Source: Rhizophagus clarus
Lineage: Eukaryota; Glomeromycota; Glomeromycetes; Glomerales; Glomeraceae
Assembly (NCBI GenBank): GCA_015698045.1
Contig: BLAL01000242.1
Location: 749,001 to 813,000, forward strand
Direction: 5' to 3'
DNA: 64,000 nucleotides
Shown here: positions 33,996 to 47,635 of the stretch, in pieces
Layout of the letters: each line of letters begins with the position of its first letter
Position numbering within the stretch: position 1 is the first letter of the stretch
Made by a program: the position numbers and the translations under genes
Notes under the pieces: generated by a model
What the model was told of the DNA's origin: nothing
Seen by the model: the letters and a program-made list of their open reading frames with translations, nothing else
The model's database searches: none

Positions 33996-35695
33996 TTAAT
34001 TTCTTAGTTTAATTTCAACTAATAATTCGGTGCAAACAGTTATAACAGAAGATAAGGTTTTTAAAGGAGCTTCCTTATTTATCAAATCAATTTCATACTT
34101 TCTAAATAATAAAGCCATTAAACAAACTAATTCAACCATCGCAAACTTTCTTCCAGGACAGACTCTTAATCCTCCACCGAATGTAATAAATGAATTTTTC
34201 TTTGGTTCAAAACCTTCAATCATCCATCTGTCAGGATTAAAATTTTCTGGTTTTTCCCAATATTCACTATTATGATGAATAGCATCAATACTAATTCGAA
34301 CATGTGTATTAGCTGGCCATTGATAACCTGCTATTTCTTCAGGTTTTTCAAGACATCTTGCAAAAGAATTTACAACTGAAAAAATTCGAGATACTTCTTT
34401 TACAATAGCTTCACAGTATTTTAAATTATGAATATCACTTTCGGTAATTGGACGTGTTTTATCGTCTTCGAAGACCCTATCGATTTCATCCAACATTTTC
34501 TTTTTGACATCTGGATTATGTGCAAGATAATAGACAATGTATGAAATCGTATTCGCTGACTATTGTTAAAAATAAGGATAAAACGTTAAAAATAATATTA
34601 AACTTAAATATGATAAAAATTTTTTTTACTTACTGTATCAGTTCCAGCAACTATTCCATCAAATATAATACCACGAATTTCAACATCAGTCATAGGTCTC
34701 ATAGACTTTTCATTAACATTCTTATCATAATTAACATCACGGGGTGTATTCGCAATAATTACCGACGTCAACATATCATTTGATAAAGGTTTATCTAATG
34801 GAGTATTTTCAATTTCTTGTCTACGTTTCTTAATAATTGAATCAAATCTTTGGTTCAAATATTTCAAATTTTGTTTCATATCATCTGATTTATTCTTAAA
34901 ATATGGAAAATAATGTCGTAAAAAAGGAGATACTATTTGAAACATTGAAAACCCCAAAACATGTTTACGAATTGCATGAACGAATTTTACAGTCTCATCA
35001 ATTAAAGCGGATGGACGTTCTGCTTTTTCGTTATCACTAAGTCCATTAAAATAACTAGCCATTGTATAAGATCTTTCACCAGTTAATAAAGAAATAATCA
35101 TATCATTCGTAAATTGATTAGACCACGTATTAAAATCAAATGCTTTTTTATTGACTCCATTAATATATAATTTATCCCAATAACTTTCTAATTCATTAAA
35201 AAGTTTACTTGTCCAATAAGTAACTTCATGAACGAATTTTGGTGATAAGATAGCTTGTGTAAAAAAATGACGATTATATACCCATGATTGAAATTCTTGA
35301 TTTAATAATATTCCTTTTCCCATGATTCCTAATTCATGAAATCCTTTACTGTCATCTTCGGATAATTTCGTAATAAATGGATTTTTTTTTGAAGCTGATA
35401 AAAGTTTTTCAACATATTCCGATCGATTTAGAACTATAACTCGTGTACCAAAATAAACCTCATATAAATCACCATATTTCTTATGATTAGAATCGTAAAA
35501 CATTTTGAAATTTCCACCATGTCCAATATATAATTGAGGTAAATTTCCAAAGTATGGGAATGGGAATGGACCAGGTAAACGATTGATACGACTAAAATAT
35601 TTAATATAATAATACGTTATATAAAATATTAAAGTGATTCCTACCAACGAAAGGTAGTTAAAATTTTCGAATAAATTGAATAATTTTGAAATCAT
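33996..35695 (-). CDS. Cytochrome P450 monooxygenase, copy A (541 aa, two exons)
   Basis: Exon 1 is 35695-34634 (354 codons) and exon 2 is 34559-33996 (188 codons with stop). The intron uses a GTAAGT donor and ACAATAG acceptor. The N-terminus has a membrane anchor (YLSLVGITLIFYITYYYI, about residues 14-31) followed by the proline hinge RLPGPFPFPYFGNLP, which places it on the endoplasmic reticulum. The I-helix oxygen-binding motif AGTDT spans the splice site (AGTDT then SANT). ExxR is EVSR, the PERF-like motif is FNPDRW, and the heme loop is FGGGLRVCPGRKFA with the ligand Cys. All key P450 motifs are intact and the length is normal for a fungal P450. Substrate is unknown. It is about 92% identical by eye to copy B at 45067-46770, with the same intron position. 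Confidence 0.95.
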
Positions 35696-37137
35696 ATTTG
35701 ATAATCTAATTTTTAGTAAGAATGATTTTTTCTTTTCGATTTAGCGAGTTAAACGATAAATATTTTTTTTTTTTTTTTAAGAAAAAATTTTCTCCGTTTC
35801 CAAAGTATAATTTTGTGATTACCGGCTTTCGCTTAAATTTGCCACCAGATGGTGCATGTTCTACAACAGGTAGTAAACAATTTGTGCGACACGAAATTAT
35901 TTACGATTACTCATGATAATCAAAAAAAGTAGTCATTTAAAATAATTGATTGGATAAACACAATGATTCCGATTTAATTTAACCGATGATTTTGACTTTT
36001 TGGTGCTTATAGAGGCAATATAGCCGATCCTTTCTTTAAAAATTTCTGAGACTTTATAGGAATTCATAATAACTCCGCGAGAACCTGACCAAGAAACTAC
36101 TGAACATTGCAAAGTAAAAGTTTCTTTTTTAAAACAATTATAACATTCTATACCTTCTATAATAAATAATAATAGTGTTATTTAATTAAAATGTGTAATA
36201 TTGTTACGATATTCCGGACACCCATCATCCCCAGTATCACCACAAAATTTTTCCACCCCACGTGACCTTAAACTTTTGTCACCGGTGTCACATCCCTCCA
36301 CTTTCTCATTTTTCATAAGTATTCCCTATTTGTCACATGCTATTCGTCACATAATCTCATAATGCCGGTCAAAAATCTGACTCCGATGATCATATTTAAC
36401 AATCGGTAATATGAGTCGATAGTCGATAACAGTGTGGTTTCGGGCTGTTTTTTTTTTAGTTTAGAGATTTGACCACGTTGTTTCAGGTGGTTAGGTTCGG
36501 TTTTTTTGTAACTTTTAAATGGACGATCCACATGTATTGTGCTGTCATGTTCATGTACTCAACGGGTTGTCCCGGCTTTCAAACCTCAAATAAAAAAAAT
36601 AGTCGATAACAGTGTATATAAGAGATAGCAAATGATCGGTAAATGATCGGCGTCAAATAGGGAGTAAACAAAATATAATTAGAACTCAAATACGAATAAA
36701 ATATGTTATAAAATCCGGGAGGGGTTTAATTAATCTTCAGCAATTAAGAAATACGACCATATTACTACCTCACTCGGCGCTCTGTAATATTCGTCTATTT
36801 CTTCTACAAGTGTTTCTATCTTAACCACGGCAATTTTCGTTACCTATCTTCCAATGTTTATTAATAACCTAAATAAAAATAAAATATAAAATAAACTATG
36901 AAAATAAACTAACCCTAATTTCGTAACACATACATGTTGTTTAATATATTTGATATATTGTATATGTTTAATTAATAATTTGTTTAATATATTTAATATG
37001 TTTGATGTAAGTTTTACCATAGTTAATTTTACTATAAAAGGATCATATAAATCTCGATGAAAAGTCAGATAACAGTCAGTAAACAAATAATAAATAAAAT
37101 TTTTCTTTTTACAAGTGTCGCACTAATTGTGGTATCC
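35696..37137. other. Upstream flank of P450 copy A and noncoding sequence
   Basis: 35700-35960 is homologous to the upstream flank of copy B (46775-46975), so the duplication covers the promoter. Copy A has extra bases there (a T run and an insertion around 35840). Further on the sequence is A/T rich, with open frames (36340, 36844) that look spurious. Confidence 0.5.
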
Positions 37138-37687
37138 TTTATTTATTTATTTATTTATTGTTTAAGACCAACTCGTGTAATTACAAATCGTAGAAAAACT
37201 AGTCTATAATCTATGAAAATAAAAACTACTAACTACATCATGTAAAAACTAAACCCCGCCAGCAGAGACGCCAGCCTGTGTTGTTAAATTATACAAGCTA
37301 TGGCTGAGCATAATTAAGTCCTAGACAAGTAAAGTAGAGTTCCCTGAACTCTAGATACGAAAGAGGAAGAGAACTGGCAAAATTAAAATACGTGATCCAA
37401 GATTCTGCGTGAAGATAATTAGATCCCAGGCAGTAGATGAGAGTGCATTGATCATCATCATCCAACCTAAGGAAACAATAATGATGTGGTGATCAGAAAC
37501 GTGAATATGTAGTATTTTAATTGGTGAGGAGGAGGTTTGGAACAGCACGGGCTCTGGGTAAAGCCTCTGGAAGGTCACGTGCAGTACCGGAACGTGAAGT
37601 TGTATATTTTTTCCTGTAAGATTTCTTTTTGCGTTTCGTAATTTGGCACAATTTTTCCCATTAGTGAAAACTGGTGGAATGTAAGCG

Positions 37688-38700
37688 TCAATATTTCCTA
37701 GTGATTTGTGTATAAAAATATTGGATGAAAGTTGAAATAATTTCCATCGCCTCCTTTTTAGATCGAATATGAATCGATATCAAGGAGACGAGTTCTTTCA
37801 GAACCAATTGGTGGAGGAGTAAGTAAACCAGGTGGTTTATATCTATCACTAGAGCAAATAGCGGTGAACGGTCAATAGAAGGTAAAATACCACTTGTGAC
37901 TGGTAGAACGCTATGTGACAATGTGATGAGGGAGCAGAGATAGGTTGCAGCCTGTTGTATGTTATGGTTAAAGTTGTTGAGATGCGCAGGGTAAAAGCCT
38001 ATATGTGAGTTATCGTAGACTTGCGAATGGCATTCTGTACACAATAAGGTACAACTAGGATATAAACAAGGAAAATTTCTTTGTTGAATGTCCGCCATCA
38101 GAAGTAAGTGTGTGTAAAGTTTGATTTTGTGACCCGTTAAAGTGTTATTATGAAAGCTACACAGTGAACCATTGTCATTGTTTTTCTGAAGCCAACGAGA
38201 AGTAAGAGACCAGTCCACTGTGTAAGTGGAGAGGAGGTTGAGTATGTGCTGTTGTGATCTATTGTAAAGCTGAGACGTAGTCAATTGAGCATGGCAAGCA
38301 CGTTGAGACCACTTCCTGAGGTTGCCATATAGAGGGCCTAAATAATTAAAAGTGGCAGTCATCATAGCCGAAGGGTCTGATTTTGGTGAAAAAAAGATTG
38401 GAGTAAGATTCGTGACGTTCTTTAAGAGCAGTTCAGCCTGATCGTTATAGGGGTCACCTGAGTGTGCTGGGACTTTGACAAAGGTTAAAATCAGGTTCTT
38501 ATCCTGTATGAGCCAGAAGAATAAGGACCAGATAGAGTAAGTATTCATTTTGAGTTTCTATCGTATGGAAAAATTAGAGCGTGAACATCTATAATAATTC
38601 TGAATTGTATTGAGTGAATCAGAATGTATGGTAATGCGAGTGTTAACGGGAGCAACTATTAAAGTGGTTAAAATGGCAAAAGTTTTAGCTGTAGTAGACG
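37688..38700 (-). pseudogene. LINE RNase H and C-terminal domain
   Basis: RNase H pieces: AKTFAILTTLIVAP, then HSDSLNTIQ (the DS region, about 38600-38650), then FVKVPAHSGDPYNDQAELLL (about 38420-38490). The C-terminal part has a cysteine cluster (CLYPSCTLLCTECHSQ). A stop separates the first and second parts near 38550. Confidence 0.75.
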
Positions 38701-39554
38701 AAGGCTGGAACATTGTCGCGCCTTGGAAAGGAATAGGTTCACTTGATGTAGTTGTTTCGATTCATGCAAAACCCATTATGGATTTATGAGGGCCTTCTGT
38801 AAAAAGAGAACCATTTGTATAAAAAGATAAATGTGTAAAATTAATAAAATTATATGCTAAAAATTTTAATCTATCTAAACATTGTTCAAATCCTATTAAT
38901 AAATATTTAATAAAAAGGGGTGAAAAAGGGTTAAGAATAGGGTTTTTATTATAAATAGAAAGAGTTTCAATAGAATGTTCCCTCGAAAGGGGATAATTGG
39001 GGTTAAAAAGTTATCATTGTGTTGTATTCTTTGGTAATCGTTATACGCTATAGTGCGAAGGGTGTGATGATGAACTGTAGGAAATTTTCATTTACGCTTA
39101 GGTGTAATAATATGCGCTGGTACGTGACTGGGATGAAATATGTTGAACTTTATAAGTCTTTTCGTAGCAATGTAAAGAGTACAAATTGTTGGGTTGGAAA
39201 CATTATAAACATGGCAGGAGCAACCTTTATAGGGACGAAGGAAAGTTGTCATTCATTTGGGAGTGGGTGCTATCGTGCCAGAAATGTGTGATGAAGATGA
39301 AACCTCCAGGAATGCTTGAAGATAATGTTGTATTTGAATTATAGAGCGTGATCCTGGGTGATTGGTCTGAGTGATTGATTTACCATAAATGATGTCCGAG
39401 CTGTTGCCATCCCAAGTAATGACCTATTAGTTGCGAGAGTTAAAGGTGATGTCATTCCTGATAACAAGAGAGTTTGTTACAAGGTGCTGGATCAGGGAAG
39501 TAGGCATAGGTATTTTATATTTTATTGAGTACAAGGACCATGTGGTCAATAGAA

Positions 39555-41349
39555 TTATTCTGAACTATCGTGGGGTGTGGCCGTTTCAGCGAGAGTTGTT
39601 GAAGACCTTGATTTCTGAGTATGGGCGAAGAAAACATCCATCTTCAGAACTGATTTGGTCAAGAAAAAGGATTCTTTTTGTTTTGAGACTCGTGATGACT
39701 GATTTAAAGATGTTAGGAATGTGCTTGATGATGGGGGGTAACCTCCTGTGATTTTGAGGTTAAAGTTGGGTATAAAATGTAGGTTGATAGAGCTAAAAGC
39801 AAAAATATGTTTGATCAGTAAAGTATTAAAAAGTTTAAGTGGTACCAATAAAATGAGGTCGTTAGCTGTCAGATAATCAGTCAACCATAAAATATCTATT
39901 AAGGTAATGAGTTGTTGTTGAGCTATTGTTCTCAAAGAAGGAGAGTTAAATAGTAATTGCGTGAGAGGGAGATGACCATTAATTTGATTAAAAAAGAAAT
40001 TGTTGACCGAAGGGAATGTGGTATTATAAATAATATTATCTGATGTGTTCAACGGTAAATGTAGACTGTGTTTAAAAATTTTTTTATGGGGGAAAGGATC
40101 AAATCATATTCTTTGTAGGTGAGGAAAGAAAATTGATTTCTGTATTCCAGGATGGGAAGAAGAATTTGATTGACTATATAAATAATGTGATTGTGAGTTA
40201 TTTTCTTGCATCGAAATAAAGAAGCAAAGAATTTTGCTGTTTGTAATAGTTTTTTAATTTGCGGTCGATGGTTGTTGAATGCGTTAACGTAGATGCCAAG
40301 AATTTTAGCGCATTCATTTTTACTCAATGTAGTGGTGATCCACATTTCCTCTTGCATTTAGAGTTGAACCTGTTTGTTAGCGTAGGATGGATTATTCATG
40401 AGGATACAATATTTATCTTTGTTGATCTTGATGTTGGCTATTTTATAAAATTCATCAGCTATGGATAGTAAGCGATTCAGCACAAAAAAGGACTAAAGGA
40501 GGGTGCAACCCATGTGGTGTTGTTCAAATAACCTTGGACTGATAGGTAGTAGGTAATGGGTAAATCACTGGTGGCGTTCCAGATGTTTCGCTTATTCTTG
40601 ACCATTATGGTAAAATGATCTTCTAGTGGGATGGAGGAGGTATTGATGTATGCGAAGAGATGGTCATAGTAAATGATCCACATTAAAGGGCTTATAACTT
40701 CGCCTAGGTCGATCTCTTGGATGACTTTATATTGTGGTGTATATCCGGTGGGTGTAATGACTTGATTGTATCGATTGGTAAAAAGTTGTAAGATAATATT
40801 AGTAATTTTATTTGGGAACCTGATACGTTGTAGGGAGAGTTTGAGGAGGGATGTATTAATTCGGTCATAGGCTTTGGAAAGGTCCTGAAGACCTATCCAG
40901 AGTTCTTGTTTATGGTCTTTGAGGTTAGCCATTTTGATGGCGTGAGTGAAATGTTGTAACGGTTGGTAAGTTGATTCGCCTAACAGTCCAGCTCTATTAT
41001 TTGGTTGTAGGATGTTGGTGACTGATAAAATATTGAGAAGTCGAGCAGTGATAATTTTGATGAATAGTTTCTGAAATGATTCTAATAAGATGATAGGCCG
41101 GATATATTGAATGTTATTACTCCAATCTGTAGGTTTAGGAATGGGATAAATGTACGCATTATTCCAGCTATTTGGGAGTTGTCCTGATATTAAAATATCG
41201 TTAAAAAAGTTTGTAATGAAATCTATAAAATTATCGTGAAGGTGTTTAATATCTTTGTAAGTTATACCAGAGATACTGGCAGCCTTATGGTTGGAAAGTG
41301 AAGAGATGGTTTGTTTTAGCTCTTCAGTTGTTATTGGCACAAGTACCAA
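39555..41349 (-). pseudogene. LINE reverse transcriptase, catalytic YxDD replaced by YLNN
   Basis: Motifs on the minus strand: KAASISGITYKDI, IYPIPKPTDW, RPIILLESFQKLF, the A motif LQDLSKAYDRIN, the B-like motif GEVISPLMWIIYYD, and GYLNNTTWVAPS where the catalytic C motif (Y-x-D-D) is expected, at about 40519-40530. Both Asp codons are read as Asn, each explained by one G to A change. Downstream pieces (CAKILGIYVNAFNNHRPQIK) belong to the thumb. The enzyme is dead. Confidence 0.85.
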
Positions 41350-41526
41350 ATGGTACGTATCCTTTGCGATCGAGGGTATGCGCCGGTAAATCTCAGTAAA
41401 AGGATGTGGAATGTCAGTGATGGATTTATAACAGGGTGTTGACTCAAGGTCTTGTATACTTTGACCAAGGATCTGGAAATGGTTATTAATATGTGTTGCT
41501 ATAGTGTTTGGACATCTTGTTATTGT

Positions 41527-42234
41527 TTACTCTTGAGTTATAGGATCGGTGATGATCAAGCGGTCTAGGTGTATTGTTCTAGGTTTGCGGTCCATTATAG
41601 AGTTGATCATCTTTTGTTGGTTTAAAATTAGGTTATCATTTCTTTGAATGTTGTATTTATTAATATTGTTTAGATCGTATTTTAATTGGTATTCTTTTAA
41701 AAGTTCTTTACAAGCATATAGACCTTCTTTAATGATCTTCTGGATTTGTTTGAAGTTTGGTTGGGAGATCTGTGAAGGTAAGTTGGTGAAGATGGGAGAA
41801 TTAAACAATTTGTTAATGTTATAGAGTTGCCATTTTAGTGATGGCCATATGGTCCAGTATTTGTCCCATGCTTGTTGGGATATTTGGTTAAAAGGCGTAT
41901 GGCAGACAAGTTCCAATTTGCATTTGCTAAAACGCAAAAGTGTGTCATGAATTGTAATGATTTTGTTTTTTAGTTGTCTAATGGGAAGAGAGATGTCAGT
42001 TTTGTAGTGGGTGCGATTTTTATAAGGTTCTAGTGGGACTGCTCTATCAGTTTTAGTAGCTTCGATGGAATATTGTATTATTCTCCACTTTTTGTTGATG
42101 CGATACTTAGAGGGTCTAACCTTAGAGTTGGCATCTGGAAGCCACTGGTAGATATTTTTGTTCAGGTATAGAAGTGAGCGTTCTTGATAAACTTTCCATT
42201 TGTCTTTGTCCATCCGGTTGTAATTATATTTCAA
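41527..42234 (-). pseudogene. LINE linker between endonuclease and reverse transcriptase
   Basis: A 235-codon open stretch (starts MKYNYNRMDKDKWKVYQ, ends RLIITDPITQE), helical and rich in Trp, Lys and Gln. It sits between the endonuclease and the reverse transcriptase, where LINEs have a poorly conserved linker. Confidence 0.65.
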
Positions 42235-42276
42235 GTTTTTCTGTTGTGATGGATGGTATGTTGTTAAATTATTTTG

Positions 42277-43093
42277 TCATTCTAGTGATACAGAAGATGA
42301 GAATAATATCCTATCTATAATTACAAACAGGAATTTGTGATCTGTTGAGAATTCTAAATTGGGGTTTATTGAGTAGGCGTTGGAAAAGAAGGTGTTTTCT
42401 AAAATGTGTGAGGAGGTATAGATATGGTCTATCACTGAAGTGGGAATGGGGCCTTCTCTGTTGACTCTAGTAGAGAGTAGCGTGTCGTGAAAGACCCTAA
42501 TAGCGTTAAAAAGATAATGTTTTTTAAATGACCGGAAAATATCTTTTTCCATATGGATGTGTGTGAAGAGGCTCCTTTTGGATTAGCATTAAAGTCGCCC
42601 ATAATGATGATTTGACTGTGAGGTTTTTGAGGAGTGATTAAATCGATGAGTTTATATATTTGTATAACTCTTAAATACGTTCTTTTCTTTGGTTATTAGC
42701 GTGAATGTAGGTGTTAATAATTAGAAGGTGGAGTTTTTTGAAATGGAGTTCTATTTCGATGCAACAGCCTTTGAAGTGACGGGTTGCACCTAAGTGTTTC
42801 ATTAGGTTCTCCATTAATAATATGTCTACACCACTGCTTGAATCCTGAAGCGGGTCACCGTTGGTGTCTTTTATGAGTGTTAAGTGAGCGGTTGGATGTA
42901 ATATATTATTGTTATCTTAAGCAGGGTTATATATAGGTATGAGTTGGCGGGATGGGAAGGCGTGAGGTTGTATGATGCCTATCTCAGTAATTCCTAGAAG
43001 TGAAAAGTTATGTGTGATGAAAAAATCTGTGATAGAGTTTAGTTTATTTTTGAACTCCCGTTGAATATTGATTGTTCCTATTTTGAGGTAGTC
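42277..43093 (-). pseudogene. LINE APE-type endonuclease
   Basis: N-terminal LKIGTINIQREFKNKLNSI, then GITEIG (catalytic Glu region), GVDILLMEN, MGDFNANP (about 42590) and, at the end, IDHIYTS and STDHKFLFV, the catalytic DH pair. Frames change between these pieces. Confidence 0.8.
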
Positions 43094-43200
43094 TGTTGTG
43101 TAGTTGATATTAGTAAGAGGGATAGTGATCTGGGGGAATTGTAGTATCTTCTGGAGTTCGTGATGATAGAATATCGTGGTTTATTGACATCACATGACCT

Positions 43201-45066
43201 GTGAGGATCTTATCCAACGGTTTGGAATTTAATAATATTGTTGGCAGAATCCAAGTTACTTTGGCGATTCTTTTATGATTTTGTCTAATGGGAGAACTTA
43301 GTCAGAATTTTCTGATACATATGATTGATCCTTAAAAATTTCCAAGTTTCTGACGTCACATAACTTATATCCATATTTTAGTTATAGACTTCATTTTGTT
43401 TCAGCTTTTGCTATATCAGGTATTCATCTATTACTCCACTAAGGGGGCCTTCGGTAGCAAGTTCTGTTTTTACAGATATTACAGACACTATAACAAAGAT
43501 AAGATATATGTGAGGCGTCGGCATTTAAGTTACATATCCATAGAACCAAATTCAGTTTTCGTTATGTCCTCTTCACTTCAGCAAGCCAATGTAGTGTTTT
43601 GAACACTGCTGGGTTTCATAATCAGCAGAATCAAATCCGTATAATTATAAGGTGATTTCATAGTTTTGAAAAGCATAATAAACGAAAAATTTTAATAAAA
43701 ATTGTTAAAAAAAAAAAATGTTAATGTCATTGGAGTATCAAAACTTATAAAGCTGATTACGTATGTCCAAATACTATTTTACAAGTTTGTAATTCTAAAA
43801 TAAAATACCAAAGAAAAATTATTTTATTATGATGACAGATTTTGGATAAGAGCAATTATACGTTGTAGTTATAATAATTATTATCTATATAATACTGTAT
43901 ATAAAAACACCCTTTATAAAAAAATATTCAGTTCCTAGATAACATTGGGTTAACTGCTGAGCAAAATAACTGATAATGATGAACTAATCAAAATAACATC
44001 AGTTTTCATTATAAAACTTTTTATTTAACTCTAACTTTGCTCTTCTAAAATTTATACATCATCATCTCGGCTGATCTTCTTTTATACCACCATTATTAAA
44101 AAAAATAGATGGTCTAATATATCTTCACGGTGGAATAATTTGTCGGACATTATGCTGCTGCAAAGCAAAATTATATAACAGTAACAGCTACTGAAATTTA
44201 TTATGAAGATATTAAAAAATTTCTATCTCATCATCTGATTTATTGAACGCCAGCTCTTCTAAATTCTAATCCTCGATCTGGTATTATTAAGATTCTTTAA
44301 GTTTAGATAATAATAATAATAAACCTCCTGAAACCATCTCATTCTCTTTCAACTTCTATTCAACAAATCCCTTCCAATACTTCTTATCCGAAACTTAATA
44401 GTTAATGAACAAATCATATAAGAAGATAGATAATATTACACCATAATCTCAAAACAAAAAACAACAAAATCTGATATAACAAAGAATAAATCAAATAATA
44501 AGCTAAAAAAAAAACCTTTAAAGTGTAAGAACTCGAAGTTGGAGTTTATCGGTTACAAGTCTATCCTGTACTATAAATATCAGTGTAATTAAAAAGAACC
44601 CGCAAAAAAACGACCTGCTAGTAACTTTAAGTAAGGTAATTAATTAAACATTTCGAAATTTACTTAATTGTGCCATAAACATTCGGCCAAAATTTGTTAA
44701 ATTCAGTTAAAAACATAAAATTACGAATCATTCGTTGATGAACTGTATAATACTTTGTTTTCATCAGATGATTTCGAGTCGATCAAAGAATTGGTTTTCA
44801 TTAGAAAAGTTAATGAGAAACGATAACGTGCAATCAAGAAAATAAATCTTTATTGTAACATATTAGCAAATTACAAACTCCCTTAAAATGTAACAACATA
44901 ATTTATTATACGCAGAAATATTTTAATTTTTTACAGTAACGTGTTTTATCATTAAAATTTGAACTTCCTAGAGGAATAAAAAATCAAAAATATACAATCC
45001 TACATATGATAAAAAATATGATAAATAAATAAATAAATATACATATCTAATTATTAAAAAGAAAAT
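43201..45066. other. Noncoding region between the LINE and P450 copy B
   Basis: A/T rich. A few G/C-richer stretches (43440-43520, 44050-44300) have no readable domain. The last 100 bp before 45067 matches the 3' flank of copy A. Confidence 0.4.
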
Positions 45067-46770
45067 TTAATTTCTTAGTTTGATTTCAATTAATAATTCA
45101 GTGCAAGCAGTTATAACAGAGGATACGGTTTTTAAAGGGGTTTCCTTATTTATCAAATCAATTTCATACTTTCTAAATAATAAAGCCATTAAACAAACTA
45201 ATTGAACTATCGCCAACTTTCTTCCAGGACAGACTCTTAATCCTCCACCAAATGTAATAAATGAATTTTTCTTTGGTTCAAAACCTTCAACCATCCATCT
45301 ATTAGGATTAAAATTTTCTGGTTCCTCCCAATATTCACTATTATGATGAATAGCATCAATACTAATTCGAACATGTGTATTAGCTGGCAATTGATAACCT
45401 GAAATTTTTTCGGGTTTTTCAAGACATCTTACAATAGAATTTACAACTGAAAAAAACCGAGATACTTCTTTTACAATAGCTTCACAGTATTTTAAATTAT
45501 GAATATCACTTTCGGTAATTGGACGTGTTTTATCGTCTTCGAAGACCCTATCGATTTCATCCAACATTTCCTTTTTAACATCTGGATTATGTGCAAGATA
45601 ATAGACAATATATGAAATCGTATTCGCTGTCTATTGTTAAAAAATAAGGATAAAACGTTAAAATAATATCAAAATTGAATATGATAATAATAAATACTTT
45701 TTACTCACCGTATCAGTTCCAGCAGCTATTCCATCAAATATAATACCACGAATTTCAACACTGGTCATAGGTCTCATAAATTTATCATTAACATTCTTAT
45801 CATATTTAACATCACGGGGTGTATTCGCAATAATTACCGACGTCAACATATCATTTGATAAAGGTTTATCTAATGGAGTATTTTCAATTTCTTGTCTACG
45901 TTTCTTAATAATTGAATCAAATCTTTTGTTCAAATATTTCAAATTTTGCTTCATATCATTGGATTTACTCTTAAAGTATGGAAAATAATGTCGTAAAAAA
46001 GGAGATACTTCGTGAAACATTGACAAACCTAAAACATGTTTACGAATTGCATGAACGAATTTTACAGTCTCATCAATTAGAGCGGAAGGGCGTTCTGCTT
46101 TTTCATCATCACTAAGTTCATTAAAATAACCAGCCATTGTATAAGATCTTTCACCAGTTAATAAAGAAATAATCATATCATTCGTAAATTGATTAGACCA
46201 CGTATTAAAATCAAATGTTTTTCTATTGACTCCATTAATATATAATTTATCCCAATAACTTTCTAATTCATTAAAAAGTTTACTTGCCCAATAAGTAGCT
46301 TCATGAACAAATTTTGGTGATAATATAGCTTGTGTAAAAAAATGACGATTATATCTCCATGATTGAAATTCTTGATTTAATAATATTCCTTTTCCCATGA
46401 TTCCTAATTCATGAAATCCTTTACTGTCATCATCAGATAATTTCGTAATAAATGGATTTTTTGTTGAAGCTGATAAAAGTTTTTCAACATATTCCGATCG
46501 ATTTAGAACTATAACTCGTGTACCAAAATAAACCTCATATAAGTCACCATATTTCATATGATTAGAATCGTAAAACATTTTGAAATTTCCACCATGTCCA
46601 ATATATAATTGAGGTAAATTTCCAAAGTATGGGAATGGGAATGGACCAGGTAAACGATTGATACGACTAAAATATTTAATATAATAATACGTTATATAAA
46701 ATATCAAAGTGATTCCTACCAACGAAAGGTAGTTGAAATTTTCGAATAAATTGAATAATTTTAAAATCAT
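45067..46770 (-). CDS. Cytochrome P450 monooxygenase, copy B (541 aa, two exons)
   Basis: Exon 1 is 46770-45709 (354 codons) and exon 2 is 45630-45067 (188 codons with stop), exactly the exon lengths of copy A. The intron donor is GTGAGT. Motifs: N-terminal anchor and RLPGPFPFPYFGNLP, AGTDT across the splice site, EVSR, FNPNRW (copy A has FNPDRW) and heme loop FGGGLRVCPGRKLA. About 41 of 541 residues differ from copy A, spread through the protein. Differences include clusters around residues 200-260 and 370-420, regions that often shape substrate binding in P450s. No stops or shifts. Probably an active paralogue; function not identifiable from sequence alone. Confidence 0.95.
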
Positions 46771-47635
46771 ATTTGATGAGCTAATTTTTAAAAAGAATGA
46801 TTCTTTCTTTTCAATATTGTGAGTTAAACGATATATTTATATTAATTTGTGATTACGTTTTCTCTTAAATTTGCCTTGTCCTACAACAGGTGACAAACAA
46901 TTTGTGCGACACGAAAATGAAAATTATTTACGATTATTCATGATAAATCAAAAAAGGATTGGATAAACATGTGTTTGGCCAAAACAATCATATTATAATT
47001 GTATGGTGAAATTGCGATTTTTGATTGTTGTAAATCAAATAAACAACTTCAAACCAGCTTGACATCACTTCCTATCTTTGTTTATAGGTATATTTCAAAG
47101 TGCAGTGCGTAACGTGAAGTGGCAAAAATTACATAATTACGTTACGGAACGTAAAATGAAAATTTATACCTTACGTTACTTCCTAATTGTGTCATGTGAT
47201 CTGTATGACAGCAATGAATTGTTTCGCGCATACTGTAAACATATTTACCTTAAGTAAAAGCTTCTTCCCGCTGATCAGTAAAACCAATTTTTTCAGAAAG
47301 TTTGTAAGGCCTTCTTTCTGTTCTCCGTAGCGCACCACGCTAAGTTCACCAGCAAAAAGCGCCTTCAGTTTGGGAAGAAGCAGTGTCTCACGTTAGTTAG
47401 TAGTGTTAGTGACAAAAGTAGTTTATGTTAAAAGTCTTGGACACCCGACTTCTTTTTTTTGTTCCCCAATAACCCGTGATACAAATTACAAATATACGTC
47501 ATTTCTCGTCTTTTATGAATACACGAGATAGCTCTTGAGCTAATAGCTTCATAATCTCCACATAGATTTTTCCCAATATTTTAATAAGTTTCACTCTCTT
47601 TTTCTTTTTTTTCTTTTTTTTTTTTTTTTTTAATA
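46771..47635. other. Upstream flank of P450 copy B and noncoding sequence
   Basis: 46771-46975 is homologous to the flank of copy A. At 47090-47190 GTAACG/CGTTAC words repeat in inverted form. 47280-47630 is pyrimidine rich and ends in a T run directly before the ATG at 47636, so it may be the leader of the broken gene there. Confidence 0.45.

Larger units (their letters stand above)
37138..43200 (-). mobile_element. LINE with APE endonuclease, reverse transcriptase and RNase H, decayed
   Basis: Minus-strand order from 43.1 to 37.1 kb: endonuclease, linker, reverse transcriptase, RNase H, 3' end with an (AAAT)n tail at 37138-37159 (read as TTTA on the plus strand). It lies between the two P450 genes in the same orientation. 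Many stops and frameshifts. No ORF1 precedes the endonuclease, so the copy is 5' truncated near 43.1-43.25 kb, or ORF1 is absent in this family. A flanking target duplication was not found. Confidence 0.85.

Noticed and set aside
39019..39751. Plus-strand frames opposite the LINE
   Set aside because: They are shadows of the minus-strand reverse transcriptase and linker.
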